Assembly (NCBI RefSeq): GCF_002163835.1
Contig: NZ_CP019331.1
Coordinates: forward strand, 2,765,001-2,829,000
Reading direction: 5' to 3'
DNA from: Polaribacter sp. SA4-10
Lineage (GTDB): Bacteria > Bacteroidota > Bacteroidia > Flavobacteriales > Flavobacteriaceae
DNA length: 64,000 nt
Part shown: positions 17,737-24,624 of the stretch, in pieces
Position numbering within the stretch: position 1 is the first letter of the stretch
Layout: each line of letters begins with the position of its first letter
The notes under the pieces: generated by a model
Seen by the model: the letters and a program-made list of their open reading frames with translations, nothing else
Told to the model about the DNA's origin: nothing
The model's database searches: none
Position numbers and translations under genes: made by a program

Positions 17737-17826
17737 ATGAAACTTAAGAAAGCAGATAGACCTTGTGGATGTGGAAATACGCAAGACCCAAACGGGTATT
17801 GTGACGGATCACATGCAAATAAATAA
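17737..17826 (+). CDS. 29-residue CDGSH-type iron-sulfur miniprotein
   Basis: ATG 17737 to TAA 17824-17826 encodes 29 residues, of which 10-26 read CGCGNTQDPNGYCDGSH. This keeps three Cys and one His, the ligand set of CDGSH [2Fe-2S] proteins such as mitoNEET (C-x-C...C-D-G-S-H). The spacing between the first and third Cys is 12 residues instead of the usual 11. The rest is a short basic N terminus (MKLKKADRP) and three residues after the motif, so the protein is almost nothing but the cluster site. It lies between the YceI gene and a strong terminator and is probably co-transcribed with YceI. Cluster binding is inferred. Confidence 0.75.
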   Translation: MKLKKADRPCGCGNTQDPNGYCDGSHANK

Positions 17827-17855
17827 TGTACTATTTATTTAAAGAAGAATAATTT

Positions 17856-17885
17856 AAAAACCCAAAACGAAAGTTTTGGGTTTTT
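17856..17885. terminator. Bidirectional terminator with GAAA tetraloop
   Basis: Perfect 13-bp arms (17856-17868 and 17873-17885, core CCCAAAAC/GTTTTGGG), a GAAA loop, and A5/T5 flanks. It separates the + strand CDGSH gene from the convergent CPBP gene. Confidence 0.88.
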
Positions 17886-17900
17886 CTTTTTAGTTATTTA

Positions 17901-18527
17901 TTAAGAGGGAAAACCAAGCATATTTCCCATTCCTACAGTAAACAACCAGCAACCATAAATACTATGTTCAATAGAAACTAGTAAAGTTGATTTAGACTTT
18001 TTAAAGGTGATTGCAAATAAAATTCCACCAATAAAAGTAAGTAGCAGCACCAATGTGTTTTTAAAAAATAAATGAGTCAAAGAGAATAATAGGGCATTTA
18101 TAAAAATAAATAATTTTTCATTTTTAAATAAGTGTTCATAGCGTTTAAAAAAGAAAGTTCTGTAGAGTAACTCCTGGGGATACACTGAAAATAAAGAATA
18201 AAAGAGTAAAATTAGCACCCATAATTTGGGTTTGTTAAGCATCACCGTAAAGAGATTTTTTGCATCTGTAAACCAAACAAAAAGTGATGTGATAACCATA
18301 ATAATTAATAATTTAATGATTGTTGATTTCCAAAAGGCTTTCCAATTGATATTTTTTTCAATTTCAATTTTAATTTTTTCAATTTTAAACAACACATAAA
18401 TAATATAGCTAAAACCTAAAATACCAATTACTAATTTTAAAATAGGTGCATAATTAAATGCAAAACTTAAAGGGATTAGAACAAAAATTATTAAAAGCTC
18501 AAGAGACTTATAGCGGGTAGATTGCAT
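17901..18527 (-). CDS. CPBP family intramembrane protease
   Basis: A 208-residue protein with about six to seven membrane segments. The CPBP (Abi/CAAX protease-like) motifs are visible: YPQELLYRTFFFKR (the EExxxR motif with Gln in the first Glu position), FSLTH (FxxxH) and SIEHSIYG (third motif His). The family includes intramembrane glutamic endopeptidases; the Gln replacement makes the activity uncertain. It starts three bases after the Lrp-family gene on the same strand, so the two form an operon. Confidence 0.78.
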   Translation of the reverse strand: MQSTRYKSLELLIIFVLIPLSFAFNYAPILKLVIGILGFSYIIYVLFKIEKIKIEIEKNINWKAFWKSTIIKLLIIMVITSLFVWFTDAKNLFTVMLNKPKLWVLILLFYSLFSVYPQELLYRTFFFKRYEHLFKNEKLFIFINALLFSLTHLFFKNTLVLLLTFIGGILFAITFKKSKSTLLVSIEHSIYGCWLFTVGMGNMLGFPS

Positions 18528-18530
18528 TTT

Positions 18531-18989
18531 TTATAGGTTTATAGCGGTTGTGTTTTTTACTTGTTCAATAGCAAAAGTACTGTGTGTGCTTCCAATATGT
18601 TTAATAGCGGTTAGTTTTGTTACCATAAAACCTCGATATTCATCCATGTCTTTTACATAGATTTTTAAGATGTAGTCATAATCTCCACTTACGTGAAAAC
18701 ATTCAGAAACTTCTTCCAATTTTAGAATTTCACGCTCAAACGTAGTTACATATTCTTTAGAATGTTGAATTAATTTTACATGACAAAAAACCAAAAAAGA
18801 CTTTTCAATTTTATGTTTGTTGATGATCGCAACATACTTGTTAATCACCTTTTGATTTTCTAATTTCTTAATACGCTCATAAATAGCCGTTACAGATAAA
18901 TTGAGTTGTAAAGACAACTGTTTTGTAGTTTGTTTGCTATCATTTTGTAATAAATTGATGAGTTTCTTATCTGTAGCGTCTAAATGCAT
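18531..18989 (-). CDS. Lrp/AsnC family transcriptional regulator
   Basis: A 152-residue regulator with an N-terminal winged helix-turn-helix (LDATDKKLINLLQNDSKQTTKQLSLQL, then SVTAIYERIKKLE) and a C-terminal RAM effector domain with the GDYDYILKIYV strand. Proteins of this family form octamers or dimers and sense amino acids. It is divergent from the methionine gamma-lyase-like gene. The 155 bp between them hold a 29-bp palindrome and a further half-site, so it most likely controls itself and that gene. Effector inferred to be methionine or another neutral amino acid. Confidence 0.9.
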   Translation of the reverse strand: MHLDATDKKLINLLQNDSKQTTKQLSLQLNLSVTAIYERIKKLENQKVINKYVAIINKHKIEKSFLVFCHVKLIQHSKEYVTTFEREILKLEEVSECFHVSGDYDYILKIYVKDMDEYRGFMVTKLTAIKHIGSTHSTFAIEQVKNTTAINL

Positions 18990-19023
18990 ATTAAAATTTT
19001 TCTAAAAAATGATTTATAATGAA

Positions 19024-19052
19024 TAATTATTAGTTTTTAAAACTAATAATTA
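19024..19052. promoter_or_regulatory. 29-bp palindrome, probable Lrp-family operator
   Basis: Perfect 14-bp arms around a single central T (19038), with half-site TATTAGTTTT/AAAACTAATA. A further copy of AAAACTAATA lies at 19132-19141, between the predicted start of transcription and the ATG at 19145, 93 bp (about nine helical turns) from the right half-site. No T-run follows, so it is not a terminator. Confidence 0.65.
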
Positions 19053-19092
19053 AATCAAATTTAGATAAATAATCTATATTTTTTAATTTGTA

Positions 19093-19122
19093 TTGATTTA
19101 ATTTCTATGTTATTTAATTTTG
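19093..19122 (+). promoter_or_regulatory. Promoter of the methionine gamma-lyase-like gene
   Basis: TTG (19093-19095), 19 bases, then TAATTTTG (19115-19122): a full match to the Bacteroidota consensus. Transcription should start near 19128, just before the third AAAACTAATA half-site. Confidence 0.7.
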
Positions 19123-19144
19123 TATAAAAATAAAACTAATAGTT

Positions 19145-20344
19145 ATGAAATTCAACCCAGCAGATAATATTCAAGATTTACAATACTTTGGCGAATTTGG
19201 AGGTGTAAACCCATCAATTTCAGATTCATCTACTTATACTTTTTTATCAGCAAAAACAATGTTTGATACTTTTGAAGGAAATGCAGATGGTTGTTATCTA
19301 TATTCACGTCATTCTACACCAAGTAATTTACATTTAGGAGGAGCTTTGGCCGCAATGGAAGGAACAGAAACTGCAAATGTTTCAGCTTCTGGTATGGGCG
19401 CAATTACGCCAGTTTTAATGCAATTATGCGGTGCTGGAGATCATATCGTATCTAGTAGAACAATTTATGGAGGAACGTATGCTTTTCTTAAGAATTTTAT
19501 TCCAAGATTTAATGTAAAAACAACTTTTGTAGATATTACAAAATTAGCTATTGTAGAAGCAGCAATCACAAAAAACACCAAAGTTTTGTATTGTGAATCT
19601 GTTAGTAATCCGCTTTTAGAAGTTGCAGATATTGCAGGTTTATCCGCTTTAGCGAAAAAATACAATTTAAAATTAATTGTAGATAACACCTTTTCACCGT
19701 TATCTATTTCACCAGCAAAATTAGGCGCAGATATTGTTGTGCACAGTTTAACAAAATATATAAATGGTTCTTCAGATAGTGTTGGAGGTGTTGTTTGTGG
19801 TACACAAGAATTTATTAACGATTTACGAAATGTAAATGATGGAGCAAGCATGTTATTGGGTGCTACGATGGATAGTTTAAGAGCTTCATCAGTTTTAAAA
19901 AACATGAGAACGCTACATCTTAGAATGAAGCAACATAGTTATAATGCAACTTTTTTAGCAGATAAATTTGAAGTTGATGGGTTAAAAACGGTGTACCCAG
20001 GATTAACATCTCATCCTTCTCATAAACTTTTTAAAAAGATGATGAATGCAGAATATGGATTTGGCGGTATGTTAACAATTGATGTTGGTTCTTTAGAAAA
20101 AGCAAATGAATTAATGGAATTAATGCAGCACAAAAACCTTGGTAATTTAGCGGTAAGTTTAGGTTTTTATAAAACATTATTTTCTGCTCCGGGCAGTTCA
20201 ACGTCATCAGAAATACCAGAAGATGAACAAAAAGAAATGGGCTTATCTAATGGTTTAATTCGTTTTTCTATTGGTTTAGATAATGATATTGAAAGAACGT
20301 ATCAATCAATGAAGGCCTGTATGAAAGAAATAGGAGTTTTATAA
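19145..20344 (+). CDS. Methionine gamma-lyase-like Cys/Met metabolism PLP enzyme
   Basis: A 399-residue fold-type I PLP enzyme of the Cys/Met metabolism family. The YSRHSTPSNLHLGGALAAMEGTE region contains the phosphate-binding Tyr/Arg of the neighbouring subunit, SASGMGAI binds the cofactor phosphate, and the PLP Lys lies in VHSLTKYINGSSDSVGG. The family covers methionine gamma-lyase, cystathionine lyases and sulfhydrylases. The long N-terminal part and Lrp-type neighbour favour a degradative lyase, but I cannot fix the substrate. MarC follows after 10 bp in the same transcript. Confidence 0.78.
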   Translation: MKFNPADNIQDLQYFGEFGGVNPSISDSSTYTFLSAKTMFDTFEGNADGCYLYSRHSTPSNLHLGGALAAMEGTETANVSASGMGAITPVLMQLCGAGDHIVSSRTIYGGTYAFLKNFIPRFNVKTTFVDITKLAIVEAAITKNTKVLYCESVSNPLLEVADIAGLSALAKKYNLKLIVDNTFSPLSISPAKLGADIVVHSLTKYINGSSDSVGGVVCGTQEFINDLRNVNDGASMLLGATMDSLRASSVLKNMRTLHLRMKQHSYNATFLADKFEVDGLKTVYPGLTSHPSHKLFKKMMNAEYGFGGMLTIDVGSLEKANELMELMQHKNLGNLAVSLGFYKTLFSAPGSSTSSEIPEDEQKEMGLSNGLIRFSIGLDNDIERTYQSMKACMKEIGVL

Positions 20345-20354
20345 TTTCACTATA

Positions 20355-20987
20355 ATGAATGAAGTAATCGCTTTCGGAATTTTATCTTTTACGTCTTTTT
20401 TTACGTTGATAAACCCATTTGGTACTATGCCAATTTTTATGACTATGACGGCAGACTTAGATAAAAGTCATAGAACAAAAACAGCACAAAAAGCAGCTAT
20501 TGTTAGTTTTTTAACTATTATAGTTTTCGCTTTTTCTGGTCAGGTTTTATTTAATTTTTTTGGCATTTCTGTAAATAGTTTTAGAGTAGTTGGTGGTGTA
20601 ATTTTCTTTTTAATGGGAATGGATATGTTACAAGCAAGACTTGGAAAAGTAAAAATGAAAGAGTCTGAAATTAAAACCTATGTAGATGATATTTCTGTAA
20701 CACCCTTAGCAATTCCAATGATTTGTGGTCCTGGAGCAATGACAAATGCAATTGTTATGATGGAAGATGCAGATTCTATAGAGAAAAAAATAGCTTTAAT
20801 ATTAGGAGCTTTTGTTGTTATTTTATGTACCTATTTAATCCTTTATAGCGCTTCAAAAATTATAAAAATTTTGGGTCAAACAGGCATAAATGTTATGATG
20901 CGTTTAATGGGATTAATAGTAATGGTAATTGCTGTAGAGTTTTTCTTTAGCGGTTTAAAACCAATATTAATAGATATATTTAAATAG
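20355..20987 (+). CDS. MarC family membrane protein
   Basis: A 210-residue protein with six membrane segments of the MarC/SnatA type. It has the family's NPFGTMPIFMTMT stretch after the first segment and PLAIPMICGPGAMTNAIV in the middle. Some members transport neutral amino acids. Its gene follows the Lrp-controlled PLP enzyme by 10 bp, so a role in moving the amino acid substrate or product of that enzyme is a reasonable inference. The second copy of the intergenic palindromic repeat lies 22 bp past the stop. Confidence 0.82.
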   Translation: MNEVIAFGILSFTSFFTLINPFGTMPIFMTMTADLDKSHRTKTAQKAAIVSFLTIIVFAFSGQVLFNFFGISVNSFRVVGGVIFFLMGMDMLQARLGKVKMKESEIKTYVDDISVTPLAIPMICGPGAMTNAIVMMEDADSIEKKIALILGAFVVILCTYLILYSASKIIKILGQTGINVMMRLMGLIVMVIAVEFFFSGLKPILIDIFK

Positions 20988-21009
20988 TTTTTAGGTAGAA
21001 TTATTTTTT

Positions 21010-21120
21010 GGGCGTTACTTTATCCTGAAGGCGTTCAGGACCTAGTCAGGCTTTCGCACTCGCTTTTTTTTGTAGAAAAAACAAAAAAGAGCTCAATCAA
21101 TTGCTCAATCCTTAACGCAA
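21010..21120. repeat. Intergenic palindromic repeat, copy B
   Basis: Begins with the same 29 or more bases as copy A at 13063 (GGGCGTTACTTTATCCTGAA and on) and ends with the same CAATCCTTAACGCAA. The outer right arm of the central hairpin has changed, from GGATAAAG to GGACCTAG, which shortens the stem. The GTCAGGCTTTC segment, the T-run/A-run pair and the end CCTTAACGC are kept. It follows marC by 22 bp. Confidence 0.8.
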
Positions 21121-21264
21121 ATTGCAATTCTAAAAATGAAGTAATTTAAAAGAATAAATTTTATTTTTTAGAACACACAGATTTTTATATGCTGTCTCTT
21201 CTAGTGTTTTTCTAAAGTTTAAAGAAAACTCTATCTAGTAGTTTTAGTTAGTAGTAAATAAAAA

Positions 21265-22287
21265 TTAAATACCCCAAAAACGTTCTGTAAATTTAGAAAA
21301 CTCCTCCTTATTAGGAGGAGTTCCGTTAAAAGGTAAAATATCCCATTTATTATTTCCAAAGAAAATGGTAAAATTAAAAACAGCAGTATTTAGATCATCA
21401 GGATTTAACATTGGGTAACGTAAATCTGTATATTTATATGTGCCAATTTTATCTTTTTTAGAAATGTGATAATAATTATTACTAAACCAAGCTAAGGTTT
21501 TTAAGTTTTCATCATTCATATCGATTAAATCATGATTTTTATTAATATGTATCATTTTTTCTGATGTAGAACTTTTGTCAAACAAAGAATAAAAAGCCAA
21601 ATGATATTGCGTATCACTTTCTGCAACAGCATACCATAAAATATTATTTAGAATACTTGGTTGTGCAGAAAAACGATTCATGGAAACCCCTGCTTTTTTA
21701 AAGGATTTTTTAAAAACGGAATCTATATGCAATTTATTTCCAATAGTAAAAACCATGTAAAAAGAACTAATATAAATTCCGACTTTCGTCCATTTTAATC
21801 TTTTAAGGTTTGTTCTTTTATAGAATAATACAATTATCATACATATTAAAAAAGGTAAAGTATAAAAAGGATCCACTACAGAAATGTTATTAAAAGCAAC
21901 TCTATAATCAGAAAAAGGTGCAAATAATTGCGTTCCATAAGGCGTAAAACAATCTAAAATAGGGTGTGTAAAAAGGGCTAAAAAGAAGAGCCAAATCCAA
22001 CCTTTTAAGGTTGTAGTTTCTTTACGTTTCCCAGAATTGTATAGTTTAAAAGTGATGAATCCGAAGAAGAAACAACCTAAAATTGCAAATAAAATGGAAT
22101 GCATAAATCCTCTATGAAAAGCCATTGCTTGTATTTCATTGTTGTATAAAAACTTTCCAATAAATACATCTAAATCTGGTATTGTTCCACCAATCGCACC
22201 AAATAATAATGCCTTGTTTCCAATTTTTTTACCAAGCGCAATTTCTCCACAGGCAGCACCTAAAACAATTTGAGTTAATGAATCCAT
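21265..22287 (-). CDS. DUF457/YdjM-like membrane-bound metal-dependent hydrolase
   Basis: Starts at MDSLTQIVLGAACGE, which is the usual family start. Residues 1-190 hold about five to six membrane segments with the conserved His/Asp set GTIPDLDVF, HRGFMHS and HPILDCFTPYGTQ. A soluble C-terminal domain of about 150 residues follows. The family (YdjM-like, DUF457) is annotated as membrane-bound metal-dependent hydrolase; in other bacteria members are SOS-regulated or linked to membrane remodelling. I see no LexA-type site here. It is a single gene, convergent with marC. Confidence 0.8.
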   Translation of the reverse strand: MDSLTQIVLGAACGEIALGKKIGNKALLFGAIGGTIPDLDVFIGKFLYNNEIQAMAFHRGFMHSILFAILGCFFFGFITFKLYNSGKRKETTTLKGWIWLFFLALFTHPILDCFTPYGTQLFAPFSDYRVAFNNISVVDPFYTLPFLICMIIVLFYKRTNLKRLKWTKVGIYISSFYMVFTIGNKLHIDSVFKKSFKKAGVSMNRFSAQPSILNNILWYAVAESDTQYHLAFYSLFDKSSTSEKMIHINKNHDLIDMNDENLKTLAWFSNNYYHISKKDKIGTYKYTDLRYPMLNPDDLNTAVFNFTIFFGNNKWDILPFNGTPPNKEEFSKFTERFWGI

Positions 22288-22409
22288 AGAAGCAAATATA
22301 AGAAACACCCAAATGGCAATTAAGAAATGCTCATTTATTATGACACTTTTTACCTATTTGCATAGCTTCTTGTAAAATCGTAACATTACAGAACTAAAAA
22401 CAGCGATCA

Positions 22410-23876
22410 ATGCAAGACGATAAAAATCTATCAAAAATTAAAATTGAAGATCAGGAAATTATTAATAATAAGGAGCTAAGTATGACTGAAGCTATGATTC
22501 CTGTATTAATTTTGATGGGTTTATTGGCATATAATATTTTCTTTGCAGATGGAGCGTGGTTTGGAGATTATTCAAATCAATATATTTTATTAATAGGGGG
22601 TGTGATTTCTGCAATTGTAGGCTTTCTAAATAAAGTTTCTATAAATACAATGATTTCTGAAGTTTGGGAGAATTGGAAAAGTGTTTTTGTGCCAATTATG
22701 ATTTTATTTTTAGTTGGTGCTTTGGCAGGAACTTGGTTGGTTAGTGGTATTATTCCTGCAATGGTTTATTATGGGTTACAAGTATTAAGTCCAGAAATAT
22801 TTTTACCCGCATCGGTAATTATTGCAGCAATAATTTCTATTGCAACAGGAAGCTCTTGGACCACTTCTGCAACCGTTGGTATTGCTTTAGTTGGTATTGG
22901 AAGCGCATTAGGAATTCCTACAGGAATGATTGCTGGAGCTGTAATTTCTGGAGCTTATTTTGGAGATAAAATGTCGCCACTTTCAGATACTACAAATTTG
23001 GCGCCAGCAATGGCAGGAACAGATTTATTTACGCACATAAAATACATGTCTTATACAACGGTACCAACAATCATAGTTACATTAATTGTGTTTGCCTTTT
23101 TAAGTACAACAATAGATACAACTGGAAGTGCAGATATTAGTGGCTTATTAGCAACCATAAAAAGTACATTTAATATTACACCGTGGTTATTTGCGGTTCC
23201 TGTTGCAGTAATTGCAATGATTTTATTAAAGACAAAACCTTTAATAGCATTAGGAGTTGGAGTTTTATTAGCAGGAGTTTTTGCACTTGTCTTTCAGTCT
23301 GATGTTTTATCAACTTTGTCAGATTCTAGTTTTAAAGCTCTTATGTCTTCAGTTTTAACAGATACTCAAATACAAACAGATGATGCTAAATTAACAGAGT
23401 TGTTTTCTGCTGGAGGAATGAATGGAATGATTTGGACCATCTTTTTAATAATTTGTGCAATGGTTTTTGGAGGAATTATGGATGCAATTGGCGCATTGGC
23501 AAAAATAACAAAAAGCTTACTTTCTGTTGCTAGTTCTGTTTTTGGTTTGTTCGCAAGTACAGTTGTAAGTTGTTTAGGATTAAATTTGATTGCTTCAGAT
23601 CAGTATTTAGCAATTGTAATTCCAGGTAAAATGTTTAAAAAAGCCTACGAAGATAAAGGCTTAGCACCAGAAAATTTAAGTAGAACTTTAGAAGATTCTG
23701 GTACTGTAACATCTGCATTAATACCGTGGAATACTTGTGGAGCATATCAATCTAGTGTTTTAGGAGTTGATGTAGCAGACTATTTTATGTATGCTATTTT
23801 TAATTGGTTAAGTCCATTTACTACATTGTTGTTTGCAGCTCTAAATATTAAAATTAGACAATTAGTTAAAAAATAA
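22410..23876 (+). CDS. nhaC: Na+/H+ antiporter of the NhaC family
   Basis: A 488-residue protein with about 11-12 membrane segments after a hydrophilic N terminus of about 25 residues. It has the NhaC signature GDKMSPLSDTTNLAPAMAG near residue 190 and a second conserved stretch SGTVTSALIPWNTCGAYQSSVLGV near the C terminus. It would expel sodium using the proton gradient, which fits with the Na+-pumping NQR complex encoded 30 kb downstream. The GNAT gene starts one base after its stop. Confidence 0.88.
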   Translation: MQDDKNLSKIKIEDQEIINNKELSMTEAMIPVLILMGLLAYNIFFADGAWFGDYSNQYILLIGGVISAIVGFLNKVSINTMISEVWENWKSVFVPIMILFLVGALAGTWLVSGIIPAMVYYGLQVLSPEIFLPASVIIAAIISIATGSSWTTSATVGIALVGIGSALGIPTGMIAGAVISGAYFGDKMSPLSDTTNLAPAMAGTDLFTHIKYMSYTTVPTIIVTLIVFAFLSTTIDTTGSADISGLLATIKSTFNITPWLFAVPVAVIAMILLKTKPLIALGVGVLLAGVFALVFQSDVLSTLSDSSFKALMSSVLTDTQIQTDDAKLTELFSAGGMNGMIWTIFLIICAMVFGGIMDAIGALAKITKSLLSVASSVFGLFASTVVSCLGLNLIASDQYLAIVIPGKMFKKAYEDKGLAPENLSRTLEDSGTVTSALIPWNTCGAYQSSVLGVDVADYFMYAIFNWLSPFTTLLFAALNIKIRQLVKK

Positions 23877-23877
23877 A

Positions 23878-24330
23878 ATGATAATTCCTGCAACTCTTTC
23901 TGATGCAAAAAGTCTAACAGATATAGCCTTAAAATCGAAATCTTTTTGGGGGTATTCTAATGAACAATTAGAAAGTTGGACAGATGAATTAACTGTTTCT
24001 GAAAATATGATTGAAGAAATGTTGGTCTTTAAATTTCTTGAAGTAGATGAAGTTGCAGGGTTTTATATTTTAAATCAACCAAAAAATCAAACAATTGAAT
24101 TAGAATTTTTGTTTGTATTACCAAAATTTATTGGCTTAGGCATTGGTAAAAAATTAGTGCAACACTCATGTGATACAGCTTTAGAATTAGCATGTAAATC
24201 TATAAACTTATTAGCAGATTTAAATGCGGAGAGTTTTTATAAAAGCCAAGGTTTTAAAACTATTTCTCAAAAAGAAAGTACTGTTTTTAATCGTTTTTTA
24301 CCTGTGATGGAAAAAGATTTAGTACGATAG
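23878..24330 (+). CDS. GNAT family N-acetyltransferase
   Basis: A 150-residue acetyltransferase with the usual GNAT order: a variable N-terminal helix pair, a central strand (IELEFLFVLPKFIGLGIGKKLV) and acetyl-CoA-binding helix with the G-x-G-x-G/A-like loop (GLGIGK), then FYKSQGF near the C terminus. It follows nhaC by one base and so is co-transcribed. The 3' end overlaps the convergent small membrane protein gene by 44 bp. Substrate unknown. Confidence 0.8.
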   Translation: MIIPATLSDAKSLTDIALKSKSFWGYSNEQLESWTDELTVSENMIEEMLVFKFLEVDEVAGFYILNQPKNQTIELEFLFVLPKFIGLGIGKKLVQHSCDTALELACKSINLLADLNAESFYKSQGFKTISQKESTVFNRFLPVMEKDLVR

Positions 24331-24535
24331 ATAGTATTAAAAGAAGCCATGGAGAACCATGAAGTAAAACATCAAACCAATCCATAAACTGCATCGCGTT
24401 TTCTCCAGAAAAAGCACCTCCACCAAAAAGCCATTTAATTTTTCCAACAATATGTGGTGGGCTAAAAGGCGCTAAACCTAAAGTTAAGCTTGCTATTAAA
24501 AAGAGTTTCCAATTATTTTTAAGTTGTTCTTTCAT
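24287..24535 (-). CDS. Small two-helix membrane protein
   Basis: An 82-residue protein with two hydrophobic segments (about 9-25 and 58-75) around a Trp/Gly-rich loop (IVGKIKWLFGGGAFSGENAM, then DWFDVLLHGSPW). I know this layout as a conserved hypothetical protein in Flavobacteriaceae; no function is established. It overlaps the 3' end of the GNAT gene on the opposite strand by 44 bp. The strong sequence character (signal-free membrane start, Trp-rich loop) supports a real gene despite the overlap. Confidence 0.6.
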   Translation of the reverse strand: MKEQLKNNWKLFLIASLTLGLAPFSPPHIVGKIKWLFGGGAFSGENAMQFMDWFDVLLHGSPWLLLILSIVLNLFPSQVKND

Positions 24536-24624
24536 TTATTGTCAAGGTTAATAATTTTAAAGCTTCAAAATTTACTTTATATATAAATGCGCAATTTTTT
24601 TACATTACTTTCCACATTTGTGGA

